The notes: generated from the sequence alone by a model not told the origin. Counted from the stretch's first letter, positions 9,906-23,655 are shown. The stretch: DNA of 64,000 nt from Quillaja saponaria (GCA_029379385.1 CM055605.1:6669001-6733000), one strand, 5' to 3'. A program made the numbers and translations.

Positions 9906-12900
9906 TTAATGCAATGCCGGGCGAGTGACTCGTGGCCTCACAGGTGTCTTTGAAGGGCTTACCCTAAAAGATGAACAGGACATATATTATGATCATCACA
10001 CATGGTTAACGGCTTACAGAACAATATCCTTCAGTACAGGGGCCAAACCTGATGGGTTGGGTTCCCAAGACCATCCCACTACAGTTCAGTGCAGCAATGG
10101 CGCTTTCTGCCTGCTCATGAAGAAAGACATTACCAGTCAGGATGATAACCCCTTTTCTGTTGTGAGATCAAGATTTATCAGGAGAACCAAGTGAAAGTGT
10201 TACATTCTTCATCAGTGAAATAAATAAATGTTTTGGTTGTCACAATTAAAAGGGGATTGAAAGGATTTCATTCTGAAAAAAATACATATACTCGCACATG
10301 TTATGAGACATGGAAATTAATGGTTTAATCTAGTAAACAAATGCTCAGTGTAATGTATGACAATAAAAGACATGGTCCTCCCATGTTTTTTTTTTTTTTT
10401 TTTGGTTAAACCCTTCAAGATTTCTCATTAGGACGACAGTTCTACTATTTTCACAAACATTCAATCCCCATGAATGAAAGAGAGGGCCTTACAAGCTAGT
10501 AGAAAAGTAACACTGCTTCAAGGAACATATTTCTTCAATCATCTTTATACAAATTAATACCACGTATGTTATATTATAATTAAGGCAGGGTTTGACAATT
10601 GACACCCACTAGATTTTGCCACGCATAAGACACCCATGTGACTCATATAGCTTGACCTTCAGGAATTTAATTAAGTTTGTGAGAAACGAAAAGAAAAAAA
10701 TAGGAATAGATAACAGAAATACAAGCAATGCAAATTTCTTTTCACTATGCACCTCCTCTGTTGATCTTCTCAAGTCAATAAATTAAGATAATTGTAGATG
10801 CAGATAAACATTAGCTATTTCATGCATATAATAAAGAAGGTTTTGTTGATTATGCAATATATGTCAAAGGTCAATAAAGAAGGTTTCGTCTCTATAACAA
10901 CCATATAATAAACATATGTGACAAAAGGGTTAGCATTGTCCTACACTTATAAGATGTATCTGCTACATGTACAGGAACAGTGAAGAAGTCTTTCTGAAAT
11001 TTCAGATCTTCCAAGTGTGTATTGAAATTCTATACAGTTTTAAGAACTGGAATAGCTAAATTTAACATAATCTGAGAGGGGACATGGTGTCACCATGGAA
11101 GTGAGCTTGAGAGCCAAAAATTAGCTAAGGTCTGCTTTCTGGAAAACTCCAAAAGAAAAAAAGCTCTCTTCCCCTCTCCAGTATTATCACAAAAAATTAC
11201 AGTAATATCATCAAAACCTCAAAATAAGACGAGTTATCAAATAGTCAAGACTTAGGAGTTAGGACATTATGCAACCCACAAAGAGAGGAAAAGAGAGGGC
11301 AAAGATTACAGGTTCCCAAGAAAGACAAAGATAAAAAGGAATACATCAAACCCATCACCATGATATGTCAAGTAATGAGCACTTACTCAGATAATTTAAC
11401 AAATGGCACTGTATAGCCAACTATTTCCAATTAATTAATTACTTTTTTTTCAAGACTCTGCACTTACCAATTGAAACTCCACAAAAGCTATTCTAGTTGA
11501 ATGCACATGATCCCCTAAAATCCTCAGGCGGGTAACCTGTAAAAAGAAAAATGATATGTTACCTATAATTAAAATGAATAATCATATCAACTGATGCAAA
11601 GGCTGTTCTGGTACAGTTCTGACCTCACCACAAGCTGTTTCGAAGAAATTCTTCACTTCAGCTTGAGAAATCTGCACTCATGATTATTATTTAAGGTGAT
11701 GAAACTCAACATGTCAAAATTTTCAACACAACCAACCACCACAATATGAAAATGTGACTGCATTTGAACATCATAAAAAACACAATGTGCAACAGTGGAT
11801 TTGAATAAAAAAAGTAGTCAGAAGTTCATCATGTCAGCAGAGGAACAATAAGAATATACCTTCTTATCAATATTTGTACAGTAGACAGTCCTGGTGCACA
11901 TTTCCCGTTCATCATCTGACTGCATTAATCACAATCATTTCAAAAATTAAACACAACCTCCCTAATACCATAATTTTAATTACTTGTAACTATTAGACCG
12001 ACTTACAATGCAAGTATCATTTAAGACAACTTATGAAGGGCCAGAGACTTATTCATACCCTAGGGAGGAATGTAGGATTCACAGGAAGGATAGCAGTTTT
12101 GGAAGGTAAAACCCTAACTGGATAGTACCCAAGCACAGTCCCACCAAGGTTTAAAGCTGCTCTTGCACCTTCTGTTGATGCAAATGCCATAAAAACTGTA
12201 AGATAGAATCAAAAGGAAATGACAGCAACCTCTTTTTCTTTCTGTGTCTGTGTTTCATTAAGGGATAAGAGAGGGGGCGGGTGAGATACTAGGGTTTCCA
12301 AGCCAACAACTTACGCTCATCAGAAAACTCCACAAATGCAAAACGAAGAATTGAATGTGGGTCACCACAAACTCGGCAATCAATAACCTTCAACAATTCA
12401 GATAGAAAAATTTTAGGTAGCAGTTTCTCATAAGTACTCGAAAGTGACAATGCTTTAGCAGAGATCTTCAGTATGTCAAAAGAATTAAGGCATGAATTCA
12501 TTCACAAATATATAGAACAAAACTTGAACCCAACTCTGTAAACATGCACCAAGAACTAGTGCTAGCACCAGAGACTGACTACATGACCAACTAAAGCAAA
12601 ATATAAGAAGTGGACAATAAGTTTGAAAAATAATAAGAAATAATGCCTCAGATTTAGAAGGCTGACATAATGTATAGTGGCCAATCAATTTGGCATGAAA
12701 AGATCAACAATATTCTCCGTCAAGCATCAGAGGGCTTTAGCAACCACCAAAGCTAAAGCATATATGCTATTCCTAAATAGTTTCTGGAATACATGAAAAG
12801 AAATTTCAATGATTTGAAAAAAGAGACAACCAAATGTCTTTGTCAAAGGAAAAAGAACTTCAAATCAGCAACTAATGCAGAGCTATCAGGTTCTGAAGAA

Positions 12901-15496
12901 TTTAAATGGTATAACTGAGACAACCTCAGAGCTCCCCGTGAAAGAAAGCACCCACAACAAATTTAGATATCACCAATTAAGAAATTGGGAAGTATAAAGA
13001 GAAGAGTCAAAGAAGGGAAAAGACATTGCCTGTTCTGCTTGATTGACTAAAGTAAACTATACTATTTAACATTTAGGGAAAGGAGGGTTCATCTTAGGCG
13101 ACCTGCTTTGTATTGCATGCCAAGGTGTCACAATCCAAGCTTGTCCAGTGCATGTCACACATGGCTGCTTGCTTTATGGTGGGCACCATTGTGGGTAGCT
13201 AGGCATATGTCATGACATGGCGGCATTTTTGTAAATAGGACAGTCGGGCAACTAGGAAAAATGATGTCTCCTCTTGCCAGAGAGACTATGGCGCAAAAAG
13301 CTCTTTAGGGGGTGTAATGTGAGAAAATTCAAAGTTGTACACGAGCTTGTCGAATGATTGTCAAAGGCCTTGGTGTTGCTTGTAACTCCCCCTACACCAA
13401 GTCATTTGCCTATGTCGTAGCCATGTCGAGGACACATCATTCGCATTTTGCTAGCATTGTAATTTGATCGTTTTTCAATTGATGAGAAGTTGAAGCCTTT
13501 TCTTGCAAACAGTGTTGTATTTGCTCTCTTGCTACATTTTGCTTACATCGTTGTGTAATAGCCTTACGGGTTGACACCCAAGGGGCATTGGAGAAGCTGA
13601 CTTGCTACCCATGAGGGACTAGCAAGTGCTACACCAGCGTCTTAGCGTTCTAGCAAAGTCGGCCCATGACACAAGGGCAGCAAGTCAGCAAGTAAAATTT
13701 TCCTTTGCCTACATGTTGGAACTGGAAAAGGCTACGTTTCCACAAAGGATAGCATCAGGAACTGGGAGCTCTCAGATCCGTACAGTGCTTAGGCATGAAA
13801 GTACTCAAGAAACATAACAATTCCAATCAGTAATACCAATCAGTGTTTATAAATTTGATAAAAAAACATGTCAGTAATACCAAGGAATTGCGAAATAGCA
13901 ACGGAAAACACAAATAGAAACGCTATACCACTTCCTGATGCCACACGATAACAGTCAAAACTCAGAATGATAAGTAGATCTTCCAAAAAATTCAGTAAAC
14001 TACCCAAATTTTAACTTCAGATTATTCATTTCCATGTTTGTTTGTTTTCATTTGGCTAGAATACAGGCATAAATCAATTGACATAAAGCTATAACAACTG
14101 ATGAACAAGTTTTCAAATGAGCCTTGTGACTTACTTGTCCACAACTACTAAATAAAGCTGCAAGCCTCTCTTCAGTGACCTATAATGAAAAAAGAAACAG
14201 TTTAATTAATACGATTTTGCTTAAGTCTCACATCCACAAACTATAGGAATCAAGGCAATAGATGATTCCATCACTTTAACTTACATGCTGATCAATATCG
14301 GAGACATATACTGTTCTTCTGATACTGTCTTCTCTTTGAGCTTTAAGGGATCCTCCATTCAACCTTCTCCTTCCCTGGTTAAAATTATTTCTTCTCTGAA
14401 ATATGAAAATTAAGAAATTTTCAGGAAATATAATATAGAATGACAACTTGGAAGTAGCTTCCAGATCAACATTTTTCCTCCATAAAGCTGTCATTGTATT
14501 GCCAACTCATAAGTGCTACTACCACATTGAAATAACGTAAAATTGCTAATAGCATGTAGCTTTGTACCTCTCTTCCATAGTAATCCTACTAGTACTTACT
14601 CAAATTGAAGTTAATAATTACACAATACTTTGGCCAGCTAGAACCGACTAACATATCATCAGGATTGAAATTGAAATTGGCTACACCAAATCTAAAAGAA
14701 AGAATTCAAGGAAAAAATTAAGTTAGCAAAGGAAATAAGGTACTAAACCAAGAAGAGGAAAATTTTCAAACAAAAGTCGTTGGATCATGAAAACAGAAAA
14801 TGGAACACGTTATGAGAACTATAATTTAACATGACAAACCAACAATTCTTTTACTCGGTGTACCACCAAAGACTTCAAACACTCAATACAATTCATATTA
14901 TCTCCATACTAATACAACCAACAACAGTCACCCAAAAGAAAACTAGACAGAAACATCATTCATACACCCAATTGCTTCATACTAGTACACCAAATGGAAA
15001 ATATTTTGCCACGTATACTTATTTCAATTCATATTACAAAATAATTTAGCAATTTCAGAAAGGCTCATCTATCAGCGGTAGAAACACAATCCAGAAAAAA
15101 AAATTAAAAAAAATGAAGTATTAACCAAAACCCATCATTCATTAAGGTAACAAAAAACAAGGGGAAAAACCAGGAAAAAAGAAAGAAAGGAAAACCTAAA
15201 AAAATAAGTAAATAAATGAAAGATCAAAAGAAAATGATACGTACCCTTCGGTTGTTTGGGTAATTGTCATTGCCTGATGGCTTATTTGCGACAGGGAAAT
15301 TGTTGGGTGCGAATTGATCATTGTTCTCATGACGATCGTGATGATAATATGAAGGAAAAAACTCCTTCGCCAAAGGATTCAACTTTGTAAACATATCAAC
15401 GAGCTTCTGCACATTGAATTCCGATTCGGGTTTCGATTTGGTGTCCAAGTTCTTGGTAGCTGCTGCATCACCGGAAATATCAGCAACCGCAGCCAT
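9906..15496 (-). CDS. CID: CID-type protein: PAM2 motif plus two RRMs (PABP-interacting)
   Basis: Ten coding exons: 15245-15496, 14285-14395, 14135-14179, 12315-12387, 12059-12171, 11860-11919, 11624-11671, 11468-11536, 10049-10110, 9906-9963. They join in frame into 296 residues. The N-terminal PAM2 motif (LNPLAKEFFP, residues 39-48) is the peptide that binds the MLLE domain of poly(A)-binding protein. A basic patch (QGRRRL, about 91-96) precedes RRM1 (RNP2 VYVSDI about 113-118, RNP1 RFAFVEF 151-157) and RRM2 (VYCTNI 210-215, RIAFVEF 249-255). The C-terminus VSPSKTPVRPR is typical. This is the Arabidopsis CID8-CID13 architecture. The role is in mRNA metabolism through PABP; the exact RNA targets are unknown. 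The 12388-14134 intron contains a foreign-looking insert. A poly-T tract before the start suggests a 5' untranslated intron, not resolved. Confidence 0.93.
13080..13830. mobile_element. Foreign-looking insert in a CID intron, possibly LTR-derived
   Basis: Inside the 12388-14134 intron, about 13080-13830 is clearly less AT-rich than the rest and has a different word composition (GTCATGACATGGCGGC, CCTTACGGGTTGACACCC, CACCAGCGTCTTAGCG). An open 63-codon stretch at 13626-13817 has no recognisable domain. The length and composition resemble an LTR or non-autonomous retrotransposon piece. I see no paired LTR or clear ends, so the class is a guess. Confidence 0.35.
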
Positions 15497-15894
15497 AGAT
15501 AGAATCAAACCCAGAAAGCAGCTCAAATTTCTAATTTTTAAACCAAAAAAAAAAAAAAACAAATAAATTATATGAATAGAACAGATTTTCTTATTCTGTA
15601 TCTCTCTTGCAAGAATAGTAAAATTTGACTGGAATTCCTCCTAGCTAGAGAACTATACAGAAAAACCCATAGAAACAAAACCCAGAAATTAAAAAAGTCC
15701 ACAGAAGAGAGTGGGAAAGGGAAAAGGAATTAGGGTTTGGAATCAAATTATCAGGGAGAGAGAGAAAGAAATGAGCTGAGGCAGTGGAGGTGGTGTTTGG
15801 AAGAGTAAACAGTTGGCTTTGGCTTTTGCTATTTGCTATTTGCTATTTGTTACTACCCTTCTTTGTATTGGGTCTGGTCACTGGTCAGTGGTCA

Positions 15895-15911
15895 GAGAGA
15901 GAGAGAGAGAA
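15895..15911. repeat. (GA)n microsatellite upstream of the CID gene
   Basis: A pure AGAGAG run lies about 400 bases before the CID start codon, in or near its promoter or leader; further GA-rich sequence lies at about 15755-15770. Confidence 0.8.
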
Positions 15912-17665
15912 ATAAAAGGAACGTTAAAATTGGAAGGACAGCTAACGTAAAGATGACTTCGGCCCAAGCTTGGTTTCCTTTCTCAGTTTCTGTGTCGCAA
16001 ACAAACAATGGATTTTAGATTGTATAGACATGACTATGTCACTCATACCACCTGTTATGTAAATGTTGGGATGCTCATTTTTTTTCATTTTATCTTCTTT
16101 CCTTTCCCCTCTATTGTTTTCTAAGAATTTATTTTTAGGGCATGTTTGCTTCTAGTTTTGGTCCATTTTTCCCACATATAAAATACTTACGTGAACAAAC
16201 AAAAAAATAGAGAAAATAGTAACTTAACTCTCATATGTAAAACTCGATAACTTATGTAACGTGACTAAATAAATGACACAAATCAAATTTCCTTTGAATA
16301 ATATGTTATAGCTTATAAAAACTCATTAAATACTTATATAAGAATTATTTGTTTTAAATTTTTGTGTTATTTATTTTGTCAACGAATATAGAATTAAATA
16401 GTTTCTCATATTTAGATTTGGGATTAATAGAGTTTGTACTATTTTACCTGAGTTAATATTTTCGTCAAACAAATTTAATTTTGAAAGAAATGAAGATTTT
16501 TAATAGCTAGTTTTTTTCTTTTCTTTTCCTTCTGTTGTAGGGTTAACAATATAATAAGTCTTGTGGGGGCTATAGTGTGTTGTCAATATTCGAGGGTTTT
16601 ATTGCACATGTTCATATTTGTCAAATAAACAATAAAAATGAGGCTAAATGTATAGTACACTTGCATGGTCCATGGTTGTGAATTATGATACCAGAGATAC
16701 ATACACTTATTTCTTTGCACAATAATGAAAAAACAACTAACCAATTACATTATTACCACCAATTGCTTAGAGCCACTTTGGAAATCAAAGGGATAAGGAA
16801 AATATTAGTATGAAATGAATTCTTTAACGAGTATTGTAAAATTTATTGTTAAGTTACAATAAATATATCATAAAAATAGCAAGTAATTTTATTAGTTGCA
16901 CATTACTAAAATTATAATTTATTACCTAATACATAATAAATAATAAATAATTTGTATATATTTTTATAAGTGTATTAAGAATATTCTTATAAAAGACTCT
17001 TATATATAGTTACTTTCCATAATCAAATTGGGAAAATGAAGTAGAAGAATTACGTTAAAGGATGTTTTGTTTTCTAGAGGGTATATGTCCTGCTAGGATT
17101 CATCTTCATTACTTTGATGTGGTGAATATATGTAGGTTGCTTTTGGATGTGGTGAGATGGAATATATAAGGTCATAATATAAATTTGGACCATAATATCT
17201 AAATATATATGGAAGATTAATAAGGCCATTTACATAAATTTCAAAAATCAAGATGGAGATTCCTTGGTCATATTAAGAGGAGATTGGGCACTAATATATG
17301 TTGTTTATTTTATAAGAAAAAAAATAAAAAAAAATAAGTAAAGTACTCACACATTCTGACAAAAAATATTGCGCCCACATCACTGTCGTTTGATACTAAT
17401 TTATGTAGCCTTTGTATTTTTAATTCTAATTAATTAGGGTGAATTGTAGTTTTTTATTTCCATTAAACTACTATTCAACAAGTTGTAATATTCGCTTTTT
17501 ATACACATTATAATCTAAATTGACAATTAATTTAATAAGTGATTAAAAAACTCTATTATACATTGTGTATATCATTTTCTCATCCTAATTGAAAAAATTA
17601 ATTAAAAAATATATTATTATTTTCATTATAACCACACACACAAAAAAAACAATTTTATAAATGGA

Positions 17666-17855
17666 TTTTTTTAACGGGTGTCCTTAGAACACTTATTAAG
17701 ATAATAAATATAAAAATTTTGTATCATTTATTACAATTGTTGGCCATGATTTTAGTGTTGTGTAATAAATAATTTATTACTTTTGGAATGTTTCATATTC
17801 CAAATACTATATTCTGAACACCTTATCAAATGCCCTTAAGACACTCGTTAGAAAA
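17666..17855. mobile_element. Full-length 190-base MITE (family A)
   Basis: The left end TTTTTTAACGGGTGTCCTTA faces a right end whose reverse complement is TTTTCTAACGAGTGTCTTAA. Length equals the 2701-2890 copy, and the interior aligns along its whole length (for example CATGATTTTAGTG against TATGATTTCAGTG, then GTAATAAATAATTT in both). Confidence 0.7.
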
Positions 17856-18993
17856 GAATTTTATGATATTACATAAATATATATATTACTTTTAATAATC
17901 TTATACAACAATAAATAATATTTAGTGGGGAAATTGAGTCGATATAAATAAGTTAATGTCATTAATTTAGAAGGTTTAGAATATTTGCAAAATGAGTTGA
18001 ACTATAAAATGAATATGTGCTCAAAGTAATAGAACTATGGACATGCATCAACTTCAGTGTTGGTAATTAATGGTCAAAAATAAGATTAACCTTTTATTTA
18101 TTTAATATAATAGTTCAAAGGTAGGTTGAGCTAAGTCTTTTTTTTAATGTTAATTAATGTCTACTAGAAGTGAAGGTGAGCACCCAAACCTATGACTGTT
18201 GGTTGTATCTATCCCTTTTCAAGGAAGCATGCATGCAACTTTTGTTTTATTGTTCAATGCTATTTAATTTTGTGAGATTTACATCTCATGGAAGCATGCA
18301 CTTCTTTTTTATTTTTAAGGGAATGACTCCATTAATTATGAAATTTTCTAACCCATATTAGAAGCCTAGTTTTAGGGGTCTCAATGAGTGAAGCTTTGAT
18401 AAGTTCACGCTTGATTGTCAATTAATTGATAGCTAGTTCAGCTAGTAAGGCACTGGCTACAAGAATGTATGAGTTTCTCTTGAGTAGCAACGACAAAGTA
18501 AGTGTAAAAATTTAATTTATAGGGTATTTTTCCTTTTCGGGTTATAATAGATTTGATTTTCTTTTGAAAAAAGAAGGATAAGATGTAAATCCCTCTCTTG
18601 TATTAAATAAAATAAATCTTAATTTTTATTTTTTTTCCTAATGAAATCAATTAAAATTATTTTAAATTTTCCCTTGTTAAAAACTCAACCATTATTATAT
18701 CTAAATTAATTAAATATATATATATTTACTAATGAAATCATCTAAATATAACTTTCAGATTGGGATATCATTTGAGCAATGATTTCAGCATTGATATTCA
18801 ATAAAAAAATATTAGTGTTGCATAACAGGTGTCCCAACTCATCATAAACTAATTATTTAGTAATGCAAAAGTTGTCAACTTAAAATCAAGTGCAACAAGT
18901 AAAAAATGTGGGGTGGATGCTAAGTGGAATCGCCCAGAAATTGATTGATATCATGTGTTCTAATTTATTTAGAGAAGCAGAAAAGATGAATTT

Positions 18994-19154
18994 TTATAAG
19001 TTTTTTAAACACAAGCATAAATTATATGTTTTTAATCTAATCAGAGAGACTAAGTTAATTATTATACTTATAAACAAATCTGATATTATAAGTTTTTTAA
19101 ACACAAACATAAATGATATGTTTTTAATCTAATCAGAGAGACAAAATTAATTAA
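18994..19154. repeat. Tandem duplication, unit 92 bases
   Basis: TTATAAGTTTTTTAAACACA followed by a variant of AACATAAATGATATGTTTTT and AATCTAATCAGAGAGAC occurs at 18994 and again at 19086. The second unit is slightly shorter. It is non-coding and of unknown origin. Confidence 0.8.
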
Positions 19155-20447
19155 AATACACATAAACTAATACGATATACTAAGATTGAACTTATAGTAC
19201 CAATGCCATTACCCACAAAAAAAAAAAAAAAAAAGTTAAAGACTCAAGTAATGCTAAAAGTTATACAAGTTAAAAAATTGCTGACAAAGAGAATCATCTT
19301 TATATTTCTTTTTCCCTTATTGGGGGGCTGGGGTGCTTTAGATTTTCTCTCTCTTACCATTTGTTATATAATCATATATATGATTAGCATGAATCAGCAT
19401 GTTTGGTTATAAATTTCCATCTTTTGCTGTTTTTAAACACCCCCTGTAAAGTGTTTAATTTTTAATTAAGCTAGAAAAATGTTTGGTGAAGACCATACAT
19501 ATATATATGAGCTGTCATGATTGTGAAATATATACACGGAAGAAAAATAAAATGATTAATGTAAAAATATGATGTGGGAAAATTATTTGGGATGTGTCAA
19601 AATAAAAAAGAAAGAAAATGAAATCACAGAATGTAAAGAGAGAGTTATTTTTCTTACTTTGGAACAAGGGAAAATAGGAAGAATAATAACTTTAAATAAT
19701 ATATATTACTGGTCCACATATACTTAACCATTAAAATAAAAAATAAATATTATTAATCCGGATACACTACTCAATTATGTTATCTTGTCTTATTCATCCG
19801 AATATACTAATTGAACCAATAATTGATTTACGGCATTCTCTAATCTTAGAACTTAAATATATATATATATATCTTATAAATCAGTAGATCATATTTCTAG
19901 AATTGTCTATTTAAATTTTGTTCTATTATCCCTTGCTTTGATAATTTAATTAAATTAGTGAAAATAGCAAGAAATTAGATTCTCTCTTTTAATCTTCCTT
20001 TAGCTTCATCTTCAATCTTCATTAAGAAAGATTTGTTTATAATTTTCATAAGCATTTATTCTCTGAAGTCACCAATAAAAGAGGTTCGAATAAGGAAAAA
20101 GCAAAAACTTGTACTATAAAATAATTATTTGTTTCTTCTTCTTCTTATACATATTTTATTCGGTTGAAAAGGTGCATCAACATTACAATAACACATTAAA
20201 AATTATAAATGCCTTTTCATAGTTAATGTGGGGCACTGAAAATCTTGCTCACTCATGTTTTACATTATTCAATTTGTTTTGCATTTTTTTGGAAAATTTT
20301 AATAGCCTTATTTATCTTTCTTAGAAACATGTTGAGACAATGAATTGCAGAACAGGCTTCACATATATGGTAAGGTTAGGTTAGATTCTAAATTCTTTTG
20401 ACGATGTTAAGAAATTTTTTCAATTGAACCAAATTGCATATTAAGAG

Positions 20448-20675
20448 CTGATGAGATCTTAATTCAACTGGTTAAGACGGAGGTGCTGGAATTACTAAAT
20501 CCCTAAGTTTTAGTCCACCAATTTGTTGATGTGGTGGATATTTTTTCTATATTTACGAGTTAGTTTTTATCTTTGTGTGATTGTTTAAAATTATTTGTTA
20601 AGTACTAAATTAGGAAGGGTAGCATAATGTAATTAATCAATGTAAATACTACCTATGAAAAAAAACAAAATACAC
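20448..20675 (+). mobile_element. tRNA-derived SINE with target-site duplication
   Basis: The 5' part has a Pol III A-box-like stretch (CTTAATTCAACTGGTTAAGA, about 20458-20477) and a degenerate B-box (AAGTTTTAGTCCACC, 20505-20519) at normal spacing. It ends in an A-rich tail (GAAAAAAAACAAAAT). The flanks carry ATTAAGAG at 20440-20447 and 20676-20683, and the match extends imperfectly to the left (CAT/CAC), as expected of a target-site duplication. It has no coding capacity. Confidence 0.75.
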
Positions 20676-21104
20676 ATTAAGAGAGTTTCAATACTTGATT
20701 GACTTTAGATTTTACTCGAATTTATTTTATATTGTTTTATTTTGTACCTTCATCTAAATCCACTCTTTGAAAGTTAACCAATTAAGAAAATTGTGAAATT
20801 AGCTTAATAGGCCATTATTTGGGCCTTGTGGCAGAGCTTAGTAATCGTATGATGTTTGGGAATAAGTCTACAGAGACATAATTATTCATTCAAGCTTAAA
20901 TTATCAGTTTGTCTATTTTTTTTATTATAAAATATCCATTGGCACATAATCATTAATCTAAAAAATGATTTTATTGTGAAATGTCCACTAACACTTTAAT
21001 CAATTTTTTATGAATCCTACTACCGAGAGCTTAATTCAAGAGATTGGTATCTGTCTTCCCACCCTTAATGCCAAGTTTGACCACTCTCAATATAACAACA
21101 AAAT

Positions 21105-21240
21105 AATAATTATAGATCTAATGGTAAAAAATGTGCTTCATTTTATTGACTTTTTAAATTTGAATCTCTTTGAGAGAGGTTATGAAAAATAAAATTCCTA
21201 TAAATTTTATGATCCTGATATGAATGGTGTGTCTTTGTTC
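21105..21240 (+). mobile_element. SINE-like fragment
   Basis: TCTAATGGTAAAAAATGTG resembles an A-box region and AAATTTGAATCTC a degenerate B-box, about 40 bases apart. The following GATGAAAAATAAAATT-like tail recurs at about 31160-31185 upstream of NCED and more loosely near 24640, suggesting a family. No target-site duplication was found. Confidence 0.35.
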
Positions 21241-21565
21241 TACTCGGTTCGTTTTAAGGTCTATTAATCGCTAAATCGAAAAAAGAAATTATTATGAAAT
21301 TGATACTACTTAGTTATGAACCAATTACTAGGGGTAATTTAAGTTGGGCCTAAGAAGCATGTTTGGGCCAGCCGGGACCCTTTTCTTTTTCCTTTCCTTC
21401 TCTAAGGCCTTTCTTATTGGGTTCTCGTTGGCTAACAAATAAGAAATACTCGGCTACACAGAAAAGGAAGGAAACAAAATTACAAATTTAGGAAATTGAT
21501 TAAGTGCAAGGATCAGTTTGTGCACTAATTTGTTTATAATAAATGTGAGCTCCTTATCATATGAA

Positions 21566-21739
21566 TTTTTTTAACTGGTATCTTGAAAGCATTTGTTAAA
21601 ATATAATAAATATAATTTTTATAAATTAATTTTTTTTTAAAATAATAATTTATGTATTAAATAATATTGAAATCATAGTTAAGTACCGTGATAAATACTT
21701 CAAATTTTTTATTTATAAAATCCTAACTCGTTAAAAAAA
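21566..21739. mobile_element. MITE (family A), diverged copy
   Basis: The left end TTTTTTTAACTGGTATCTTG and the right end CCTAACTCGTTAAAAAAAT (inverted) match the family A ends, and the interior has the family phrase TATTAAATAATATTGAAATCATAG in inverted sense. About 174 bases, with internal decay. Confidence 0.5.
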
Positions 21740-21960
21740 TCATATTATTTTTATTTAAACTAGTACACAGACCAAATTTGATTACTTACATATCAGGTCC
21801 CAAAATTTAAGGCTCGTAATTTGATAAGATTGGAAGAAGAAAAAATATCACTCTCTCTCTCATAAGATTTTAAAAAAATAAAAAATAAAAAATCATATTC
21901 CACTTTGGGTAAAAGAAAAAAAAAAAAAAAAAAGGTTCACTGGATATATTTAAATATTAT

Positions 21961-22590
21961 AGAGCGTTTGAAACCTTAAAAAAATGTGTAACTCATTTTA
22001 TTTGAAATGAACTCTATACTTTTTATGTTTTGAATAAATGAAGTGATGTAGAATTTAAATGAGATTCACATTTTATTTAGTTATGAATTGTACTAAATAT
22101 GTTAGACTTCATTTTGTGAACTTCATTAGAGATAATTCATAATTTTGTCCAACCTTAAATAATGTTTTTATTTTTAAAATTACACATGTTTTGTTACTTA
22201 AATAAATCGATAAAGACCCACTATCACTTCATCTCACCACACTAACTTTAAGTTTTTTTTTTTTCCTTAAATTATTTTTTGTTCATTGAAAACAACAATT
22301 AATCTCTCATCTTTATATTTTCAGTTGATCAATGCAATTTTTAATTAAAAAAAGTAAGGGTAGTGTGAGATCAAAAATACTTAAACTAGAATGAATTCTC
22401 CATTCGAATTTACTTATTCCAAATAAGAGAATTAGACTGTATTCAAAAATGTAGTTTTTATTCCAAATAAGAGAATTCATTTTTATTTTTTTTGTTACAA
22501 AATAAGAGAAATCATTTTAAATGAACTGAATTGTAGAATTCATATAAAATAAAATGAATTTTATTTTTTATTTTATTCCAAACACACAAT
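21961..22590. mobile_element. Candidate TIR element, about 630 bases
   Basis: The left end (GCGTTTGAA, then AACTCATTTTATTTGAAATG) and the reverse complement of the right end (GTGTTTGGAA, then AATTCATTTTATTTTATATG) are similar over about 55 bases with indels. The interior contains two direct copies of TTATTCCAAATAAGAGAATT near 22410 and 22460. It is non-coding. The ends are not sharply defined. Confidence 0.4.
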
Positions 22591-23091
22591 AAAAAAAAAT
22601 CTATTGGAGATCGATTTGTATCCATTAGAGAAAAGAAAGTGTGGAAAAATTGGTTGATCAATGATCCATGTTTCTTAGAAATTTCTATGAATACTAATCT
22701 ACTCCAAAAGTGAAAAGAGGAGGTTGGATTCAATGAATGTAACTATTTTAGAATTTTCCACAATCATCACATCGACAAATCAAATCAAAAAAAAAAAAAA
22801 AAAGTAAGAAGAAGAGAAGAAAGAACATCAAAGAATGAAAATTGACATACTTGGTCAAGTTAGGTATAGGTATGGTGAATGGAGACCTTAAAGAAGAAAA
22901 GCAATACTTATATATTCAATTTCCAAATGTACTACGTCCATGATAATTGACCCTAATCAAATTATTAAGGTAGAACGGTCGGTTTTACTAATGAAAGTTC
23001 TACTTTTAGTCCGTTGCAAATATGTCGGTTAGTCTTAATCAAGATAGGTGTTGAAACGTCAGTGATAATGTAGTCCTACAAGTAATTAGGA

Positions 23092-23256
23092 TTTATCTAG
23101 TGAGTGTCCTAAGGACATTTGTTTAAATTTTATAAATAAAAAATTTGTATAATTTATTTTGATAGTTAATCATTATTTAATGTATAAATTGTTATTTTTA
23201 GTAAGTTTCAATTTTCAAAAATTATATTTATTGTAGCTTTTAACAAGTGAAAAATT
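23092..23256. mobile_element. MITE (family A), degenerate copy
   Basis: AGTGAGTGTCCTAAGGACAT at the left matches the family A head, and CATTATTTAATGTATAAATTG, TTTCAATTTTCAAAAATTAT and ATTTATTGTAGC match units of the 2354-3160 nest. The right terminus is decayed. Confidence 0.5.
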
Positions 23257-23655
23257 CAATTAATAATATGTACCTAGTGAAAAGAATGAAATTTAATTGA
23301 TAGTTATCGCGGACAACTTTAATGCTGCTAAACTTCATTAATTATTCAATTTTGTTCTTTGCCCTAATCTTTTCAAAAATACCACATATTTTGATCAACT
23401 TAACCATCAAAATCAAGATTACAAGATAAGATTATTCTACTATTTTAAGTTTTATGGTGATTATTAATCCTAATAAAAGGTCTTACAATATGTTGATCGA
23501 TCTCTTGTTTCTTAATTTATGAAGTAATTATAATTAGATGATATTTAAATCAGCTTTTGATCTAAGTACACACTTTTGATTAATTTGTACGTACTTCCAA
23601 GCTTCTTATTCAAATATTCTTGGCAGGAAAAGAAGGGTTTATCCATATTTTCTTA

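Noticed and set aside
12289..12688. Separate small proteins on the minus strand at 12289-12501 and 12485-12688
   Set aside because: The first is an exon of the CID gene read into its flanking introns; the second is intron sequence.
15224..15562. CID start at 15562 with a Phe-rich leader
   Set aside because: The extra residues come from a poly-T tract typical of a 5' untranslated intron end. MAAVADIS at 15496 is the family-like start.
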